A stretch of DNA of 64,000 nt from Pseudomonas thermotolerans DSM 14292 (GTDB taxonomy: Bacteria > Pseudomonadota > Gammaproteobacteria > Pseudomonadales > Pseudomonadaceae). Positions 36,707 to 47,753 of this stretch are shown piece by piece. The stretch covers positions 62,001-126,000 of the forward strand of contig NZ_KB822608.1 of assembly GCF_000364625.1 (NCBI RefSeq). Direction: 5' to 3'. Numbering within the stretch: position 1 is the stretch's first letter; each line of letters opens with the position of its first letter. The notes below the pieces were generated by a model. The model searched no databases. It saw only the letters and a list, made by a program, of their open reading frames with translations, and was not told the origin of the DNA. The translations under genes were made by a program, and so were the position numbers.

Positions 36707-37342
36707 CTAGAAGGGCGCCGGGCAGTGGAAGCGCAGGCGCTCACCGGTCCGTGGATGGGTGAAGGCCAGCATGCTAGCGTGCAGGCACAGCCGCTGGTGG
36801 GCGGCGAGGGCCTCGGGGTGGGCGTAGAGTCGGTCGCCAAGCAGTGGATGGCCGATAGCCAGCATGTGCACCCGCAGCTGATGGGAGCGGCCGGTGATCG
36901 GGGTCAGCTCGACTCGGCTGTAGTGGCCGCAGCGCTCCAGTACGCGCCAGAAGGTCAGGGCATGGCGGCCGTGCTCGAAGCAGACCACGTGGCGCGGCTT
37001 GGTCGGCGGGTCGTAGCGTAGCGGCAGCTCGATGCGTCCGCTGTCCAGTTCCGGCTCGCCCCAGCACAGGGCGGTGTAGGCCTTCTCGGTCTCGCGGTCG
37101 TGGAACTGCCGGGACAGCTCGCGGTGGCTGTCGGCGTCGCGGGCCAGGAGGAGCAGCCCGGAGGTCTCCCAGTCCAGTCGGTGGACGATGCGCGCCTCGG
37201 GGTAGCCGTTCTCCTGCAGGCGGGTGATCAGGCAGTCGCGGTTGTCCTCGGCGCGACCGGGCACCGAGAGCAGCAGGGTCGGCTTGTTGACCACCAGGAT
37301 GGCGGGGTCGGCATGGAGGATTTCGATGTTGGCAAGCGGCAT
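36707..37342 (-). CDS. rluA: RluA-family rRNA/tRNA pseudouridine synthase
   Basis: 211 residues from the ATG at 37342; a GTG at 37351 would add three residues. The catalytic Asp lies in ARIVHRLDWETSGLLLLARD. GRSHQLRVHMLAIGHPLLGD is the second family motif. There is no S4 domain and the length is close to E. coli RluA (219), so the target is probably 23S rRNA U746 and tRNA U32. It follows minE by 54 bases on the same strand and may be part of the min transcript. Confidence 0.87.
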   Translation of the reverse strand: MPLANIEILHADPAILVVNKPTLLLSVPGRAEDNRDCLITRLQENGYPEARIVHRLDWETSGLLLLARDADSHRELSRQFHDRETEKAYTALCWGEPELDSGRIELPLRYDPPTKPRHVVCFEHGRHALTFWRVLERCGHYSRVELTPITGRSHQLRVHMLAIGHPLLGDRLYAHPEALAAHQRLCLHASMLAFTHPRTGERLRFHCPAPF

Positions 37343-37396
37343 GGGGTTCACGAACGAAAACGGCGGCCGTGGCCGCCGTTTCCATCCACTCCGGGA

Positions 37397-37651
37397 TCAG
37401 CGATCCGGCAGGGTGACGTTGAGCTCGAGGATCGAGCAGTTCCCCTGGTTCTCCAGGGCGACCTGAACCTGGTCGATGTCGATGTTGACGTACTTGCGGA
37501 TCACTTCCACCAGTTCTTTCTGCAGGTCGGGCAGATAGTCCGGCTTGCTGCGCTGTCCGCGCTCGTGAGCGACGATGATCTGGAGACGCTCTTTCGCGAC
37601 CGCGGCAGAGGACTGCTTCTTGCGCTCACGAAAGAAGTCAAAAATATTCAT
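37397..37651 (-). CDS. minE: Cell division topological specificity factor MinE
   Basis: 84 residues. The N-terminal membrane-binding and MinD-contact segment is [20 protein letters not shown] (residues 1-20), followed by the conserved [11 protein letters not shown] and the C-terminal dimer domain. MinE displaces MinD from the membrane and drives pole-to-pole oscillation. The start overlaps the minD stop by four bases (ATGA). Confidence 0.97.
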   Translation of the reverse strand: MNIFDFFRERKKQSSAAVAKERLQIIVAHERGQRSKPDYLPDLQKELVEVIRKYVNIDIDQVQVALENQGNCSILELNVTLPDR

Positions 37652-38463
37652 TCCCTACCTCCGAACAGGCGCTGCAGAAGCCCTTTCTTCTGCACGTCAA
37701 GGAAGCGGTGCGGCAGCTCCTTGCCGAGCAGGCGGTCGACGGCGTCGCTGTACGCCTGGCCGGCGTCGCTCTGCTCGTCGAGAATCACCGGAACGCCTTG
37801 GTTAGAGGCCTTGAGAACTGCCTGGGACTCCGGAATGACGCCAAGCAGACGGATGGCGAGGATTTCCTCGACGTCCTCGACACCGAGCATTTCGCCCTTG
37901 CTGACGCGCTCGGGGTTGTAGCGGGTCAGCAGCAGGTGTTCCTTGATCGGCTCTTCGCCCTGTTCGGCGCGCCGCGACTTGCTGGCCAGCAGGCCGAGCA
38001 TGCGGTCGGAGTCGCGCACCGAGGAGACTTCAGGGTTGGTGACCACGATGGCCTCGTCGGCGAAGTACATGGCCAGGTGGGCACCCTTCTCGATGCCGGC
38101 CGGGGAGTCGCAGACGATGTATTCGAAGCTTTCGCGCAGCTCGTCCATCACCTTGCCGACGCCTTCCAGGGTCAGGGCGTCCTTGTCGCGGGTCTGGCTG
38201 GCGGCCAGGACGTAGAGATTCTCCAGGCGCTTGTCCTTGATCAGGGCCTGGGTGAGGGTGGCCTCGCCATTGATGACGTTGACGAAGTCATACACCACGC
38301 GCCGCTCGCAGCCCATGATCAGGTCAAGGTTGCGCAGACCGACGTCGAAGTCGACGATGACGGTTTTGTGCCCACGCAGGGCGAGGCCGGTGCCGATTGC
38401 AGCGCTGGTGGTGGTTTTGCCCACGCCACCCTTGCCGGAAGTGACTACGAGGATCTTGGCCAA
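37648..38463 (-). CDS. minD: Septum-site-determining ATPase MinD
   Basis: 271 residues. Deviant Walker [10 protein letters not shown] at residues 10-18, a switch region ([20 protein letters not shown]) and a C-terminal amphipathic membrane helix ([11 protein letters not shown]). ATP-bound MinD sits on the membrane and recruits MinC. Second gene of the minCDE operon, 57 bases after minC. Confidence 0.98.
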   Translation of the reverse strand: MAKILVVTSGKGGVGKTTTSAAIGTGLALRGHKTVIVDFDVGLRNLDLIMGCERRVVYDFVNVINGEATLTQALIKDKRLENLYVLAASQTRDKDALTLEGVGKVMDELRESFEYIVCDSPAGIEKGAHLAMYFADEAIVVTNPEVSSVRDSDRMLGLLASKSRRAEQGEEPIKEHLLLTRYNPERVSKGEMLGVEDVEEILAIRLLGVIPESQAVLKASNQGVPVILDEQSDAGQAYSDAVDRLLGKELPHRFLDVQKKGLLQRLFGGRE

Positions 38464-38520
38464 GGTGATTCACCCCTAATGAAAGGATTTCAGGTCCTTG
38501 AAAATGTGCGGCAGTATCCG

Positions 38521-39261
38521 TTAAAGCCGGGTGATCTTCAACACATCTCCCGACAGGCTGACGTGCACTGCATCGCCCCAGGCCGGGTCGCGGCGCAGGT
38601 CCTCGGCGACCTTGTACTTGCCGGCGATGGAGAGCAGTTCGGCACCCAGGCGCTGGCAGAAGATCCGGGCCTTGGCATTGCCCTTGACCCCCGCCAGAGC
38701 ACGACCGCGCATCGGTCCGTACACATGGATGTTGCCGTCGGCGAGAAGTTCCGCGCCGGCACTGACCGAGGCCAGCACCACCAGGTCGCCGCCCTCGGCG
38801 TAGACCTGCATGCCGCCGCGCACCGGGGTGGTGACCACCTTGGTCGGACGCACCTCCGGCTCCCTGGGCTTCTCCGCCTTGCGTCGCGCCTCGGCGCTTT
38901 CCGCCGGCTCGATCAGCCGTTCCCGCGCCCCGGACGGCGGCAGCACTGCCAGGTCCAGCTCGCGGGCGCGGGCGATGTGCTCCTCGCGTTCGGTGCGGAT
39001 GGCCATGATGCACAGGCCGTGGCGCTTGCAGACGGCCTGCAGCTCGGCCAGGTCGAGCTCGCCGCAGTCCTCCGGCAGCTTGTCGAGGGCCAGCACCAGG
39101 GGAATGTTGCTGAAGAAGTTGGGGGCTTCGGCCACTTTCGCCAGCAACTGGGCGTCTAGGCGGGCGAGGTCGTTGTGGGTGAGCTCCAGCACGGTGATGG
39201 CAAGCATGCTGCCCTTGAGCTGGAACACGGGGGCTTGGTCGAGGAGGTCGGCTTGGCTCAT
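38521..39261 (-). CDS. minC: Septum-site-determining protein MinC, FtsZ inhibitor
   Basis: 246 residues from the ATG at 39261 (MSQADLLDQ). The N-terminal FtsZ-binding domain covers residues 1-105. A variable charged linker rich in Glu, Ala, Arg and Lys (about 120-145) joins it to the C-terminal beta-helix ([33 protein letters not shown]), which dimerises and binds MinD. First gene of the operon. Confidence 0.96.
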   Translation of the reverse strand: MSQADLLDQAPVFQLKGSMLAITVLELTHNDLARLDAQLLAKVAEAPNFFSNIPLVLALDKLPEDCGELDLAELQAVCKRHGLCIMAIRTEREEHIARARELDLAVLPPSGARERLIEPAESAEARRKAEKPREPEVRPTKVVTTPVRGGMQVYAEGGDLVVLASVSAGAELLADGNIHVYGPMRGRALAGVKGNAKARIFCQRLGAELLSIAGKYKVAEDLRRDPAWGDAVHVSLSGDVLKITRL

Positions 39262-39386
39262 TGTGCCTGCAGGGCCTGTGGCTGTGTGCGGAAAGTAGCG
39301 GGGACTTATAGCGAGAACCGTCATGCGGCCGCAAGCCGCGCGTGCCGTGTAGAATGCCCGGCCATGTCCCCTGTCCGGAATCTTCC

Positions 39387-40325
39387 ATGGATCGTCCGCG
39401 TTTTCGAGCCTATTTCCTGCATCCGCGCTTTTGGCCGCTGTGGCTGGGTATCGGTCTGCTCTGGCTGGTCGCCCAACTGCCCTATCCGGCGCTGCTGCGG
39501 CTGGGCCGGCTGCTCGGCGCCCTGATGTACGCCCTGGCCGGATCGCGCCGGCACATCGCCGCGCGCAACCTGGAGCTGTGCTTCCCCGAACTTGCCGATG
39601 CGGAGCGCCAGCGGTTGCTTCGGGAGAACTTCGCGTCCATGGGCATCGCCTTCTTCGAGATGGCCATCAGCTGGTGGTGGCCGAAGAAGCGCCTGCGCAA
39701 GCTGGCCCACATCGAGGGCCTGGAGCTCCTGAAGAAGGCACAGGCCGAAGGCCGGGGGGTGATCCTCATGGCCGCCCACTTCACCACCTTGGAGATCGGC
39801 GCGGCGCTGCTCGGCCAGCAGCACACCATCGACGGCATGTACCGCGAACACAAGAATCCGGTGTTCGACTACCTGCAGCGCATGGGGCGCGAACGCCACA
39901 ACCTGGACTCCACCGCTGTGGAGCGCGAGGACGTGCGCGGCATGCTCAAGCTGCTGCGCGCCGGACGGGCGATCTGGTACGCGCCGGATCAGGACTACGG
40001 CCGCAAGCAGAGCCTGTTCGTGCCGCTGTTCGGCATCCAGGCGGCGACCGTCACCGCCACCAGCAAGTTCGCCCGCTTGGGCCGCGCCCTGGTGATGCCC
40101 TTCACCCAGGTGCGCCTAGCGGACGGTTCGGGCTACCGGCTCATCGTGCATCCGCCGCTGGAGGACTTCCCCGGGGAGAGCGAGGAAGCCGATTGCCTGC
40201 GCATCAACCAGTGGGTGGAAGGCGTCATCCGCCAGTGCCCCGAGCAGTACCTGTGGGCGCACCGACGCTTCAAGACCCGGCCCGAAGGGGAGCCCAAGCT
40301 GTACCGCAAGCGCCGCGGCAGCTGA
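39387..40325 (+). CDS. lpxL: Lipid A lauroyl/myristoyl acyltransferase (LpxL/HtrB family)
   Basis: 312 residues from ATG 39387. One N-terminal transmembrane helix ([13 protein letters not shown]) anchors it to the inner membrane. The HxxxxE catalytic motif is in [34 protein letters not shown] and [20 protein letters not shown] are LpxL/M-family segments. It adds a secondary acyl chain to lipid A. It lies divergent from minC; the regiospecificity (LpxL or LpxM) cannot be told by eye. Confidence 0.88.
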   Translation: MDRPRFRAYFLHPRFWPLWLGIGLLWLVAQLPYPALLRLGRLLGALMYALAGSRRHIAARNLELCFPELADAERQRLLRENFASMGIAFFEMAISWWWPKKRLRKLAHIEGLELLKKAQAEGRGVILMAAHFTTLEIGAALLGQQHTIDGMYREHKNPVFDYLQRMGRERHNLDSTAVEREDVRGMLKLLRAGRAIWYAPDQDYGRKQSLFVPLFGIQAATVTATSKFARLGRALVMPFTQVRLADGSGYRLIVHPPLEDFPGESEEADCLRINQWVEGVIRQCPEQYLWAHRRFKTRPEGEPKLYRKRRGS

Positions 40326-40343
40326 TCGACAGGGAGGAGCGAG

Positions 40344-41549
40344 ATGCCGGAGCAGAGTCCTTCGCCGTCGCCGGTGACCGGACTGATCCTGTCCGGCGGC
40401 GGCGCTCGTGCCGCCTACCAGGTGGGGGTGCTCTCGGCCATTGCCGAGCTGCTGCCGGAGACCGGCCAGAATCCCTTTCCGGTGATCGTCGGCACCTCGG
40501 CCGGGGCGGTGAACGCCGTCGGTCTGGCCTGCGGGGCGCTGCAGTTCGGCACGGCGATCCAGCGCCTGACCGCGGTGTGGCGCGGCTTCCACACCGGGCA
40601 CATCTACCGCAGCGACTGGTCCGGAGTGGTGCGCCAGGCCGGCCGCTTCGTCGCCCGCCACCTGCTGGGCTTCGCCGGCGACCGGCCGGTGGCGCTGCTG
40701 GACAACGCTCCCCTGGGTGAACTCCTGGCCCGCGAGCTGGACTTTTCCGGCATCGCCGCGGCGGTGCGGCAACGCCGCCTGCGCGCGGTGGCGGTCACCG
40801 CCTTCGGCTACGAGACCGGCCAGGCGGTGACCTTCTACCAGGGCCGGGCCACCATCGATCCCTGGTTCCGCCATCGCCGGGTCGGGGTGCCGACCCGCCT
40901 GAACGTCGAGCACTTGCTGGCCAGTGCCGCCATCCCCATGCTGTTTCCGCCGGTCAAGGTGCACCGCGAGTACTTCGGCGACGGTGCTCTGCGCCAGTTC
41001 GCGCCGATCAGCCCGGCGCTGCACCTGGGGGCCAACCGGGTGCTGGTGATCGGCGTCAGCGGCCCCCGGCGCAACGGCGACGCCAATGCCGAGGTGCCGC
41101 GCCCGACCGGTGGGCGGCCGCCCAGCCTGGCGCAGATCGGCGGCCACATGCTCAACAGCACCTTCGTGGACAGCCTGGAAAGCGACCTGGAGACCCTGCA
41201 GCGCATCAACCTGCTCAGCGGCCTGCTCTCCGACACCGCACGCACGCGCCTCGGCGTGCGTCCCGTGGAGGTGCTGACCATCGCCCCCAGCCAGCCGCTG
41301 GAGCAGCTCGCCGCCCACTACCGCGCCGAGCTGCCTCGCGCCCTGCGGCCCTTTTTCTACGGACCTGGGGCGACCCGCAGCGGCGGCGCGGTGCTGCTCA
41401 GCTACCTGCTGTTCGAGCCGGGCTACTGCAACGCACTGATCGAGCTGGGCTACCGGGACGCCATGGCCCAGCGCGAGGTGCTGGGGCGCTTCCTGGCGGT
41501 GGAAGCGTCCCTGCCGAGCTCTCAGGCGGTCAGCCGGCCGTCACGATAG
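40344..41549 (+). CDS. Patatin-like phospholipase family protein
   Basis: 401 residues, 18 bases after the acyltransferase gene. The patatin oxyanion motif is GLILSGGGARAAYQVGVL, the nucleophile motif GTSAGAVNA (Ser at about residue 53), and the Asp of the dyad is in FGDGALRQFAPI. No signal peptide, so it is cytoplasmic or membrane-associated. A lipid substrate is likely. The gene overlaps the convergent pirin gene by 28 bases. Confidence 0.85.
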   Translation: MPEQSPSPSPVTGLILSGGGARAAYQVGVLSAIAELLPETGQNPFPVIVGTSAGAVNAVGLACGALQFGTAIQRLTAVWRGFHTGHIYRSDWSGVVRQAGRFVARHLLGFAGDRPVALLDNAPLGELLARELDFSGIAAAVRQRRLRAVAVTAFGYETGQAVTFYQGRATIDPWFRHRRVGVPTRLNVEHLLASAAIPMLFPPVKVHREYFGDGALRQFAPISPALHLGANRVLVIGVSGPRRNGDANAEVPRPTGGRPPSLAQIGGHMLNSTFVDSLESDLETLQRINLLSGLLSDTARTRLGVRPVEVLTIAPSQPLEQLAAHYRAELPRALRPFFYGPGATRSGGAVLLSYLLFEPGYCNALIELGYRDAMAQREVLGRFLAVEASLPSSQAVSRPSR

Positions 41550-42370
41550 TCGCGCAGGGCCTGCTCGATCTCCTCGCGGCTGTTCATCACGAAGGGCCCG
41601 TACTGCACGATGGGCTCGCCCAGCGGCCGGCCGGCGATCAGCAGGACCCGGGCGCCCGAGGTGCTGGCCAGCTCGAGCGAGCCCTGCTCGGAAAGGCGTA
41701 CCAGGCGGCTGCGGCCGACCCGGGTGCCGTTGACCTGAACTTCCCCCTCGTAGACGTAGAGCAGCACCCGGTGGCCGTCCAACAGGCGCGGACGCAGCGT
41801 GCTGCCGGCCGGCAGCTGCAGGTCGAACAGCTGAGGCTCGGTGTGCGGTCGCTGTACGGCGCCGTCGAGCTGCTCGTGGCCGTCGTCGAAGCGCCCGGCG
41901 ATGACCACCACCTCGACGCCCACGGCGGTGCGCAGGCGCGGGATCTCCTCGGGGGCGAAGTCGCGGTAGCCGGGATCGCCCAGCTTGTCCCTGGCCGGCA
42001 GGTTGAGCCAGAGCTGGAAGCCGCGCATCACGCCTTCCTCTTGCTCGGGCATCTCGCTGTGGATCACGCCGCGGGCGGCGGTCATCCACTGCACGCCGCC
42101 GCTCTTCAGCCGGCCGACGTTGCCCATGTGGTCCTCGTGACGCATGTGCCCTTCGAGCATGTAGGTGATGGTCTCGAAGCCGCGGTGCGGGTGCGGCGGG
42201 AAGCCGGCGATGTAGTCGTCGGGATTCTCCGAGCCGAACTCATCGAGCATCAGGTAGGGATCGAAGCGCTCCAGGTCGGGGCCGCCGATGACCCGGGTCA
42301 GGCGCACGCCGGCGCCGTCAGAGGCCGCCTGACCGGTATGGATGGAGAGAATGGATCGCAGCTGGGTCAT
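41522..42370 (-). CDS. Pirin family protein
   Basis: 282 residues from the ATG at 42370 with a strong AGGAGG ribosome-binding site. Two cupin domains. The metal-binding motif is PHPHRGFETITYMLEG with HEDHMGNVG. The second half carries the C-terminal pirin cupin. Bacterial pirins have been linked to quercetin dioxygenase activity and to pyruvate metabolism; the role here is unknown. It ends inside the patatin-like gene on the opposite strand. Confidence 0.9.
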   Translation of the reverse strand: MTQLRSILSIHTGQAASDGAGVRLTRVIGGPDLERFDPYLMLDEFGSENPDDYIAGFPPHPHRGFETITYMLEGHMRHEDHMGNVGRLKSGGVQWMTAARGVIHSEMPEQEEGVMRGFQLWLNLPARDKLGDPGYRDFAPEEIPRLRTAVGVEVVVIAGRFDDGHEQLDGAVQRPHTEPQLFDLQLPAGSTLRPRLLDGHRVLLYVYEGEVQVNGTRVGRSRLVRLSEQGSLELASTSGARVLLIAGRPLGEPIVQYGPFVMNSREEIEQALRDYRDGRLTA

Positions 42371-42475
42371 GGGACACCTCCTGAATGGGAATGTCGCCAT
42401 GTTAGTGCGGAAAACTCGATTGATGTATGGAAGATGAGTGTAACTAATATCTAGTATTTCGATTTGTTCAGGGGG

Positions 42476-42501
42476 CTCCCCTTCCGTGCTCGGAAGGGGA
42501 G
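42476..42501. terminator. Hairpin after the bra operon
   Basis: A perfect 10-bp stem CTCCCCTTCC / GGAAGGGGAG with the loop GTGCTC, 12 bases past the braG stop on the minus strand. No T run follows, so it may act as an RNA 3' end stabiliser. It is of the CCCTCTCC/GGAGAGGG kind found at other gene ends here. Confidence 0.6.
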
Positions 42502-42513
42502 CGGGGAGGGCGG

Positions 42514-43215
42514 CTAGCCGCCCAGGTAGGCGTCGCGGACCTTGGGATCGTTCAGCAGGGTGTCGCCGCTGCCCTGCATGACGATGTGGCCGTTCTCCAG
42601 CACATAGGCTCGGTCGGCCAGCTTGAGCGCCTGGTTGGCGTTCTGTTCGACCAGAAAGATGGTCACCCCGTCCTGGCGCAGTTGCTCGATGATCGCGAAG
42701 ATCTGCTGGATGATGATCGGCGCCAGGCCCAGGGACGGCTCGTCGAGCAGCAGCAGCTTGGGCTTGCTCATCAGCGCGCGGCCGATGGCGAGCATCTGCT
42801 GCTCGCCGCCGGACATGGTGCCGGCGCGCTGGGCGAAGCGCTCCTTGAGACGCGGGAAGAGCTCCAGCACCTTGTCCAGCTGCTCCTGCCGCTCCTGCTT
42901 GCTGCTGAAGAAGCCGCCCATCGCCAGGTTCTCTTCGACGGTCAGGCGCGAGAACACACGGCGGCCTTCCGGCACTATGGCGATGCTCTTGCGCATGATG
43001 TCGCAGGTCTCCTGGCCGACCAGTTCCTCGCCCAGGTAGCGGATGCTGCCGCTGGTCGCCCGCGGCGAGCCGCAGAGGGTCATCAGCAGGGTGGACTTGC
43101 CAGCGCCGTTGGCGCCGATCAGGGTGACGATCTCGCCCTGGTTGACCTCCAGGCTCACCTCGTGGAGCGCCTGGATCTTGCCGTAGAAGGTGGAAACCTT
43201 GTCGAACCTCAGCAT
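42514..43215 (-). CDS. braG: Branched-chain amino-acid ABC transporter ATPase, LivF type
   Basis: 233 residues. Walker A GANGAGKSTLL (about residues 34-44), signature GTMSGGEQQMLAIGRALM, Walker B LLLLDEPSLGLAP and switch His in FLVEQN(A)NQ. It powers uptake of Leu, Ile, Val (and Ala) in the bra/liv system. Its start overlaps the braF stop by one base (TGATG), the last gene of the operon. Confidence 0.95.
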   Translation of the reverse strand: MLRFDKVSTFYGKIQALHEVSLEVNQGEIVTLIGANGAGKSTLLMTLCGSPRATSGSIRYLGEELVGQETCDIMRKSIAIVPEGRRVFSRLTVEENLAMGGFFSSKQERQEQLDKVLELFPRLKERFAQRAGTMSGGEQQMLAIGRALMSKPKLLLLDEPSLGLAPIIIQQIFAIIEQLRQDGVTIFLVEQNANQALKLADRAYVLENGHIVMQGSGDTLLNDPKVRDAYLGG

Positions 43216-43982
43216 CAGGCTTCTCCCAGGTAGGCCTTGATCACGTCCGGGTTGCTGCGGACCTGCTCCGGCGTGCCGGATGCCAGGGGCGTACCCTGGT
43301 TGATCACGTAGATGTAGTCGGAAATGCTCATCACCAGCTTCATGTCGTGCTCGATCAGCAGCACGGTGACGTCGTGCTCGTCGCGCAGCACGCTGATCAG
43401 CGCCTTGAGGTCCTCGGTCTCGCGCGGGTTGAGGCCGGCGGCGGGCTCGTCGAGCATCAGCAGGCGCGGCCGGGTCATCATGCAGCGGGCGATCTCCAGG
43501 CGGCGCTGCTGGCCGTAGGCCAGGGTGCCGGCCGGACGGTTGGCGAGGTCCAGCAGGTTGACCCGCTCCAGCCAGTGCGCGGCGAACTCCATGGCCTGGC
43601 GCTCGCTGCGCCGGTAGGCCGGGGTTTTGAACAGGCCGGACAGGTAGTTGGTGTTGAGGTGGCGGTGCTGGGCGATCAGCAGGTTCTCCACCACGGTCAT
43701 GTCCTTGAACAGGCGGACGTTCTGGAAGGTGCGCACCACCCCCTTGCGGGCAATCTTGTGGCCGGGCAGGCCGTGGATCGGCTCGCCGTCGAGGAGGATG
43801 CTGCCCGAGGTCGGCTGGTAGAAGCCGGTCAGGCAGTTGAACACGGTGGTCTTGCCGGCGCCGTTGGGGCCGATCATCGAGACCACCTGTTTGGGATTGA
43901 CGGTCAGGTTCACGCCGTTGACCGCCAGCAGGCCGCCGAAGCGCATGGTCAGGCCGCTGGCTTCCAGGATCGGTCGACTCAT
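43215..43982 (-). CDS. braF: Branched-chain amino-acid ABC transporter ATPase, LivG type
   Basis: 255 residues. Walker [17 protein letters not shown], signature [16 protein letters not shown] (with Gly-Gln in place of the usual SGGQ, normal for LivG), Walker [14 protein letters not shown] and switch [10 protein letters not shown]. It starts within the stop of braE (4-base overlap) and pairs with BraG as the ATPase dimer. Confidence 0.95.
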   Translation of the reverse strand: MSRPILEASGLTMRFGGLLAVNGVNLTVNPKQVVSMIGPNGAGKTTVFNCLTGFYQPTSGSILLDGEPIHGLPGHKIARKGVVRTFQNVRLFKDMTVVENLLIAQHRHLNTNYLSGLFKTPAYRRSERQAMEFAAHWLERVNLLDLANRPAGTLAYGQQRRLEIARCMMTRPRLLMLDEPAAGLNPRETEDLKALISVLRDEHDVTVLLIEHDMKLVMSISDYIYVINQGTPLASGTPEQVRSNPDVIKAYLGEA

Positions 43983-45243
43983 TGCTTCAGCTCCAGATGG
44001 GGACGTTGCATGGGCAGGAGACCTTGCGGGCGCCAGATCATCATCAGCACCATCAGGGCGCCGAAGATCAGCATTCGGTAGTCGGCGAACTCGCGGGTCA
44101 GCTCGGGCAGCAGGGTCAGCACGACTGCAGCTAGGATCACTCCGAGCTGCGAGCCCATGCCGCCGGCCACCACGATGGCGAGGATGATCGCCGACTCGAT
44201 GAAGGTGAACGACTCGGGGGTGATCAGGCCCTGGCGGGCGGCGAAGAAGCTGCCGGCGAAACCGGCGAAGCTGGCGCCGATGGTGAACGCCGAGAGCTTG
44301 ATTACCGTGGGGTTGAGGCCTAGGGCGCGGCAGGCGATCTCGTCCTCGCGCAGGGCTTCCCAGGCACGGCCGATGGGCATGCGGATCAGCCGGTTGATCA
44401 CGAACAGGGCGAACAGCACCAGCAGCAGGGCGATCAGGTAGAGGAAGATCACCTTGTTGATCGACTGGTAAGAGAGGCCGAAGAACTCGTGGAAGGTCTG
44501 CATGCCCTCGGGCGCCACGCGGTCGAAGCTCAGGCCGAACAGGCTCGGCTTGTCGATGTTGCTGATGCCGTTGGGGCCGCCGGTGAGCTCGGTCATGTTG
44601 CGCAGCAGGATACGGATGATCTCGCCGAAGCCGAGGGTGACGATGGCCAGGTAGTCACCGCGCAGGCGCAGTACCGGGAAGCCGAGGACGAAGCCGAACA
44701 GCGCGGCCATCAGCCCGGCGATCGGCAGGCAGGTCCAGAAGCCCAGGCCGTAGTAGTGGGAGAGCAGCGCGTAGCTGTAGGCGCCTACCGCATAGAAGCC
44801 CACGTAGCCGAGGTCGAGCAGGCCGGCCAGACCGACCACGATGTTCAGTCCGAGGCCGAGCAGTACGTAGATCAGAACCAGGGTGGCGATGTCCACCGCG
44901 CCGCGCGAGCCGAAGAACGGCCAGGCCAGGGCGATGACTATCAGCACCATGATCACCCTGCGCTGGGTGGAGGGCAGGGTCAGGGTGTTGCTGACCCGCG
45001 CGGGGATCTTCGGTAGCCGCGGCGCGCTCTGCCAGGCGCGGGCCAGGCGGTCGCGGAACAGCTGCCAGAAGAACATCGCCACGGCGCAGGCGGCGATGGC
45101 CCACAGGGTCGCCGGGCTGGCACCGTGGACTTGCAGCTTGATGCCCACGGTGGTCAGTTTCAGGCCGAGCACCGGGTAGGCCACCGCGAGCACCAGCAGG
45201 GCGCTGAAGAACGCGGTCTTGAGCGGGGAATGGGTGGTCTGGC

Positions 45244-45247
<4 letters not shown>
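43979..45247 (-). CDS. braE: Branched-chain amino-acid ABC transporter permease, LivM type
   Basis: 422 residues with about ten hydrophobic segments. The N-terminal 100 residues are longer than in most LivM and include DUF3382-type helices. The core has [25 protein letters not shown] and the coupling EAA-like loop [21 protein letters not shown]. It forms the membrane pore with BraD. It overlaps braD by four bases. Confidence 0.94.
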
Positions 45248-46161
<914 letters not shown>

Positions 46162-46542
46162 TGCCTACTCCTCGGGCCTTGGCGATCGAGGCGCTTGTGG
46201 CGCAACGCGGACCCGTAAAGCGCGGATAGACAAAACCCGCTGCCGGATCGGGAAGTGCGGAAGGCTCCGCCAGGTTCGTGGTGTGCCGCTAGTCGGCGCA
46301 CGGCCGGCTGGCTGGCGCGGACCGGGTTCGCGGCATCCCTGCCAGATACCCCCGCCGGAAGGCTGCACCAGAGGCCCTCAGGGTTTCGGGCCGCGGTTCC
46401 GAATGGGGGATGAACTTCAGGTATCGCGCTGGCACTGGTCCGTCCCTCGGGACGCCCGGCAACTGGCCCGGACCGGCGCCAGCTGCCGCGACGACCCACT
46501 TCAACGATTCCCGGACAGTGGGTTTCGGTTCATTGCGACGGA
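46162..46542 (-). other. 381-bp spacer between braC and braD
   Basis: No convincing gene. A short perfect hairpin CGTCCC-TC-GGGACG sits at 46441-46454. The braC product is needed in excess over the permease, and such a spacer commonly carries a partial terminator or an RNA-processing site. No known small RNA was recognised. A separate promoter for braD cannot be excluded. Confidence 0.45.
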
Positions 46543-47667
46543 TTACTCCGCGAGGGTTTTGGTCGCGTCCTCGTGCCACTCGTAGACCACGAAGGAGAAG
46601 TCCTTCAGGTCACCCTTCTCGTCGAAGGCGAGGGTGCCGGTCGGCGTGTCGAAGGTGTTGGAGCGCAGCGCAGCGGCCACCTTGGCGGTGTCGGAGTCGT
46701 CGCCGACCTTGGCGATGCTTTCCGCGATCACCTGGACGGCGGCATAGGCCGGGAACACGAACGGGCCGCTCGGGTCCTCGTTCTTGGCCTTGAAGGCCTC
46801 GACCAGCGCCTGGTTCTTCGGATCCTGGTCGAAGGACTTCGGCAGGGTCACCAGCAGGCCTTCGGAAGCCGGGCCGGCGATGGCCGAGAGCTCCTTGTTA
46901 CCCACGCCCTCCGGGCCCATGAACTTGACGTCCAGGCCCTTCTCGCGCGCCTGGCGCAGCAGCAGGCCGAGTTCCGGGTGGTAGCCGCCGTAGTAGACGA
47001 AGTCCACGTTGGCCTGCTTGAGCTTGGCGATCAGCGCGGAGAAGTCCTTGTCGCCGGCGTTGATACCTTCGAACACGCCGACCTGGATGCCCTTGCTCTC
47101 CAGGGTCTCCTTCACGGCGGTGGCGATGCCTTCGCCGTACTGCTGCTTGTCGTGGATCACTGCGACGTTGGAGGGCTTGATGCGCTCGGCGATGTAGTTG
47201 CCGGCGGCCGGCCCCTGCATGCTGTCCAGACCGATGGTGCGGAACACCAGCTTGTAGCCGCGGCTAGTGATGTCCGGGCTGGTGGAGGCGGCGGTGATCA
47301 TCAGGATGCCGTCGTCCTCGTAGATATCGGAGGCCGGCTGGGTGGAGCTGGAGCAGAGGTGACCGACCACGTACTTGATCTTGTCGTTGACGATCTTGTT
47401 GGCGACGGCCACGGCCTGCTTGGGATCACAGGCGTCGTCGTAGACTACGGCTTCGAGCTGCTTGCCGATCACCCCCCCGGCTTTGTTGATCTGCTCGACG
47501 GCCATCTTGGCGCCGATGATCTGCATTTCGCCGTACTGAGCAACCGCTCCGGTGGTCGGCCCGGCCAGGGCGATCTTGATGGTGTCGGACTGCTCCGAGC
47601 AGCCGCTCAGGCCGAAGAAGGCGGCAATGGCGGTACACAGCAGTGTGCGGCGGATGGTGTTATTCAT
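46543..47667 (-). CDS. braC: Branched-chain amino-acid-binding protein, apparent lipoprotein
   Basis: 374 residues from the ATG at 47667 (GGAG upstream). The type I periplasmic-binding fold starts TIKIALAGPTTGAVAQYGEM, and YDDACDPKQAVAVANKIVND and ERIKPSNVAVIHDKQQYGEG match BraC/LivJ/LivK. BraC in P. aeruginosa is a soluble periplasmic protein, but here the N-terminus ends in GLSGC-SEQSD with Cys at 23, which fits a lipobox. The adjacent SerGluGln at +2 to +4 does not give a clear sorting rule. It would feed ligand to BraDEFG. Confidence 0.93.
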   Translation of the reverse strand: MNNTIRRTLLCTAIAAFFGLSGCSEQSDTIKIALAGPTTGAVAQYGEMQIIGAKMAVEQINKAGGVIGKQLEAVVYDDACDPKQAVAVANKIVNDKIKYVVGHLCSSSTQPASDIYEDDGILMITAASTSPDITSRGYKLVFRTIGLDSMQGPAAGNYIAERIKPSNVAVIHDKQQYGEGIATAVKETLESKGIQVGVFEGINAGDKDFSALIAKLKQANVDFVYYGGYHPELGLLLRQAREKGLDVKFMGPEGVGNKELSAIAGPASEGLLVTLPKSFDQDPKNQALVEAFKAKNEDPSGPFVFPAYAAVQVIAESIAKVGDDSDTAKVAAALRSNTFDTPTGTLAFDEKGDLKDFSFVVYEWHEDATKTLAE

Positions 47668-47753
47668 ATTTTGCTCCACTCAAACCCTTTGTAATTGTTG
47701 TCGCGGCCTAGGCCTGACAAGTCCTTGGGATGTGCCCGATCCGGGTCCCCCGA

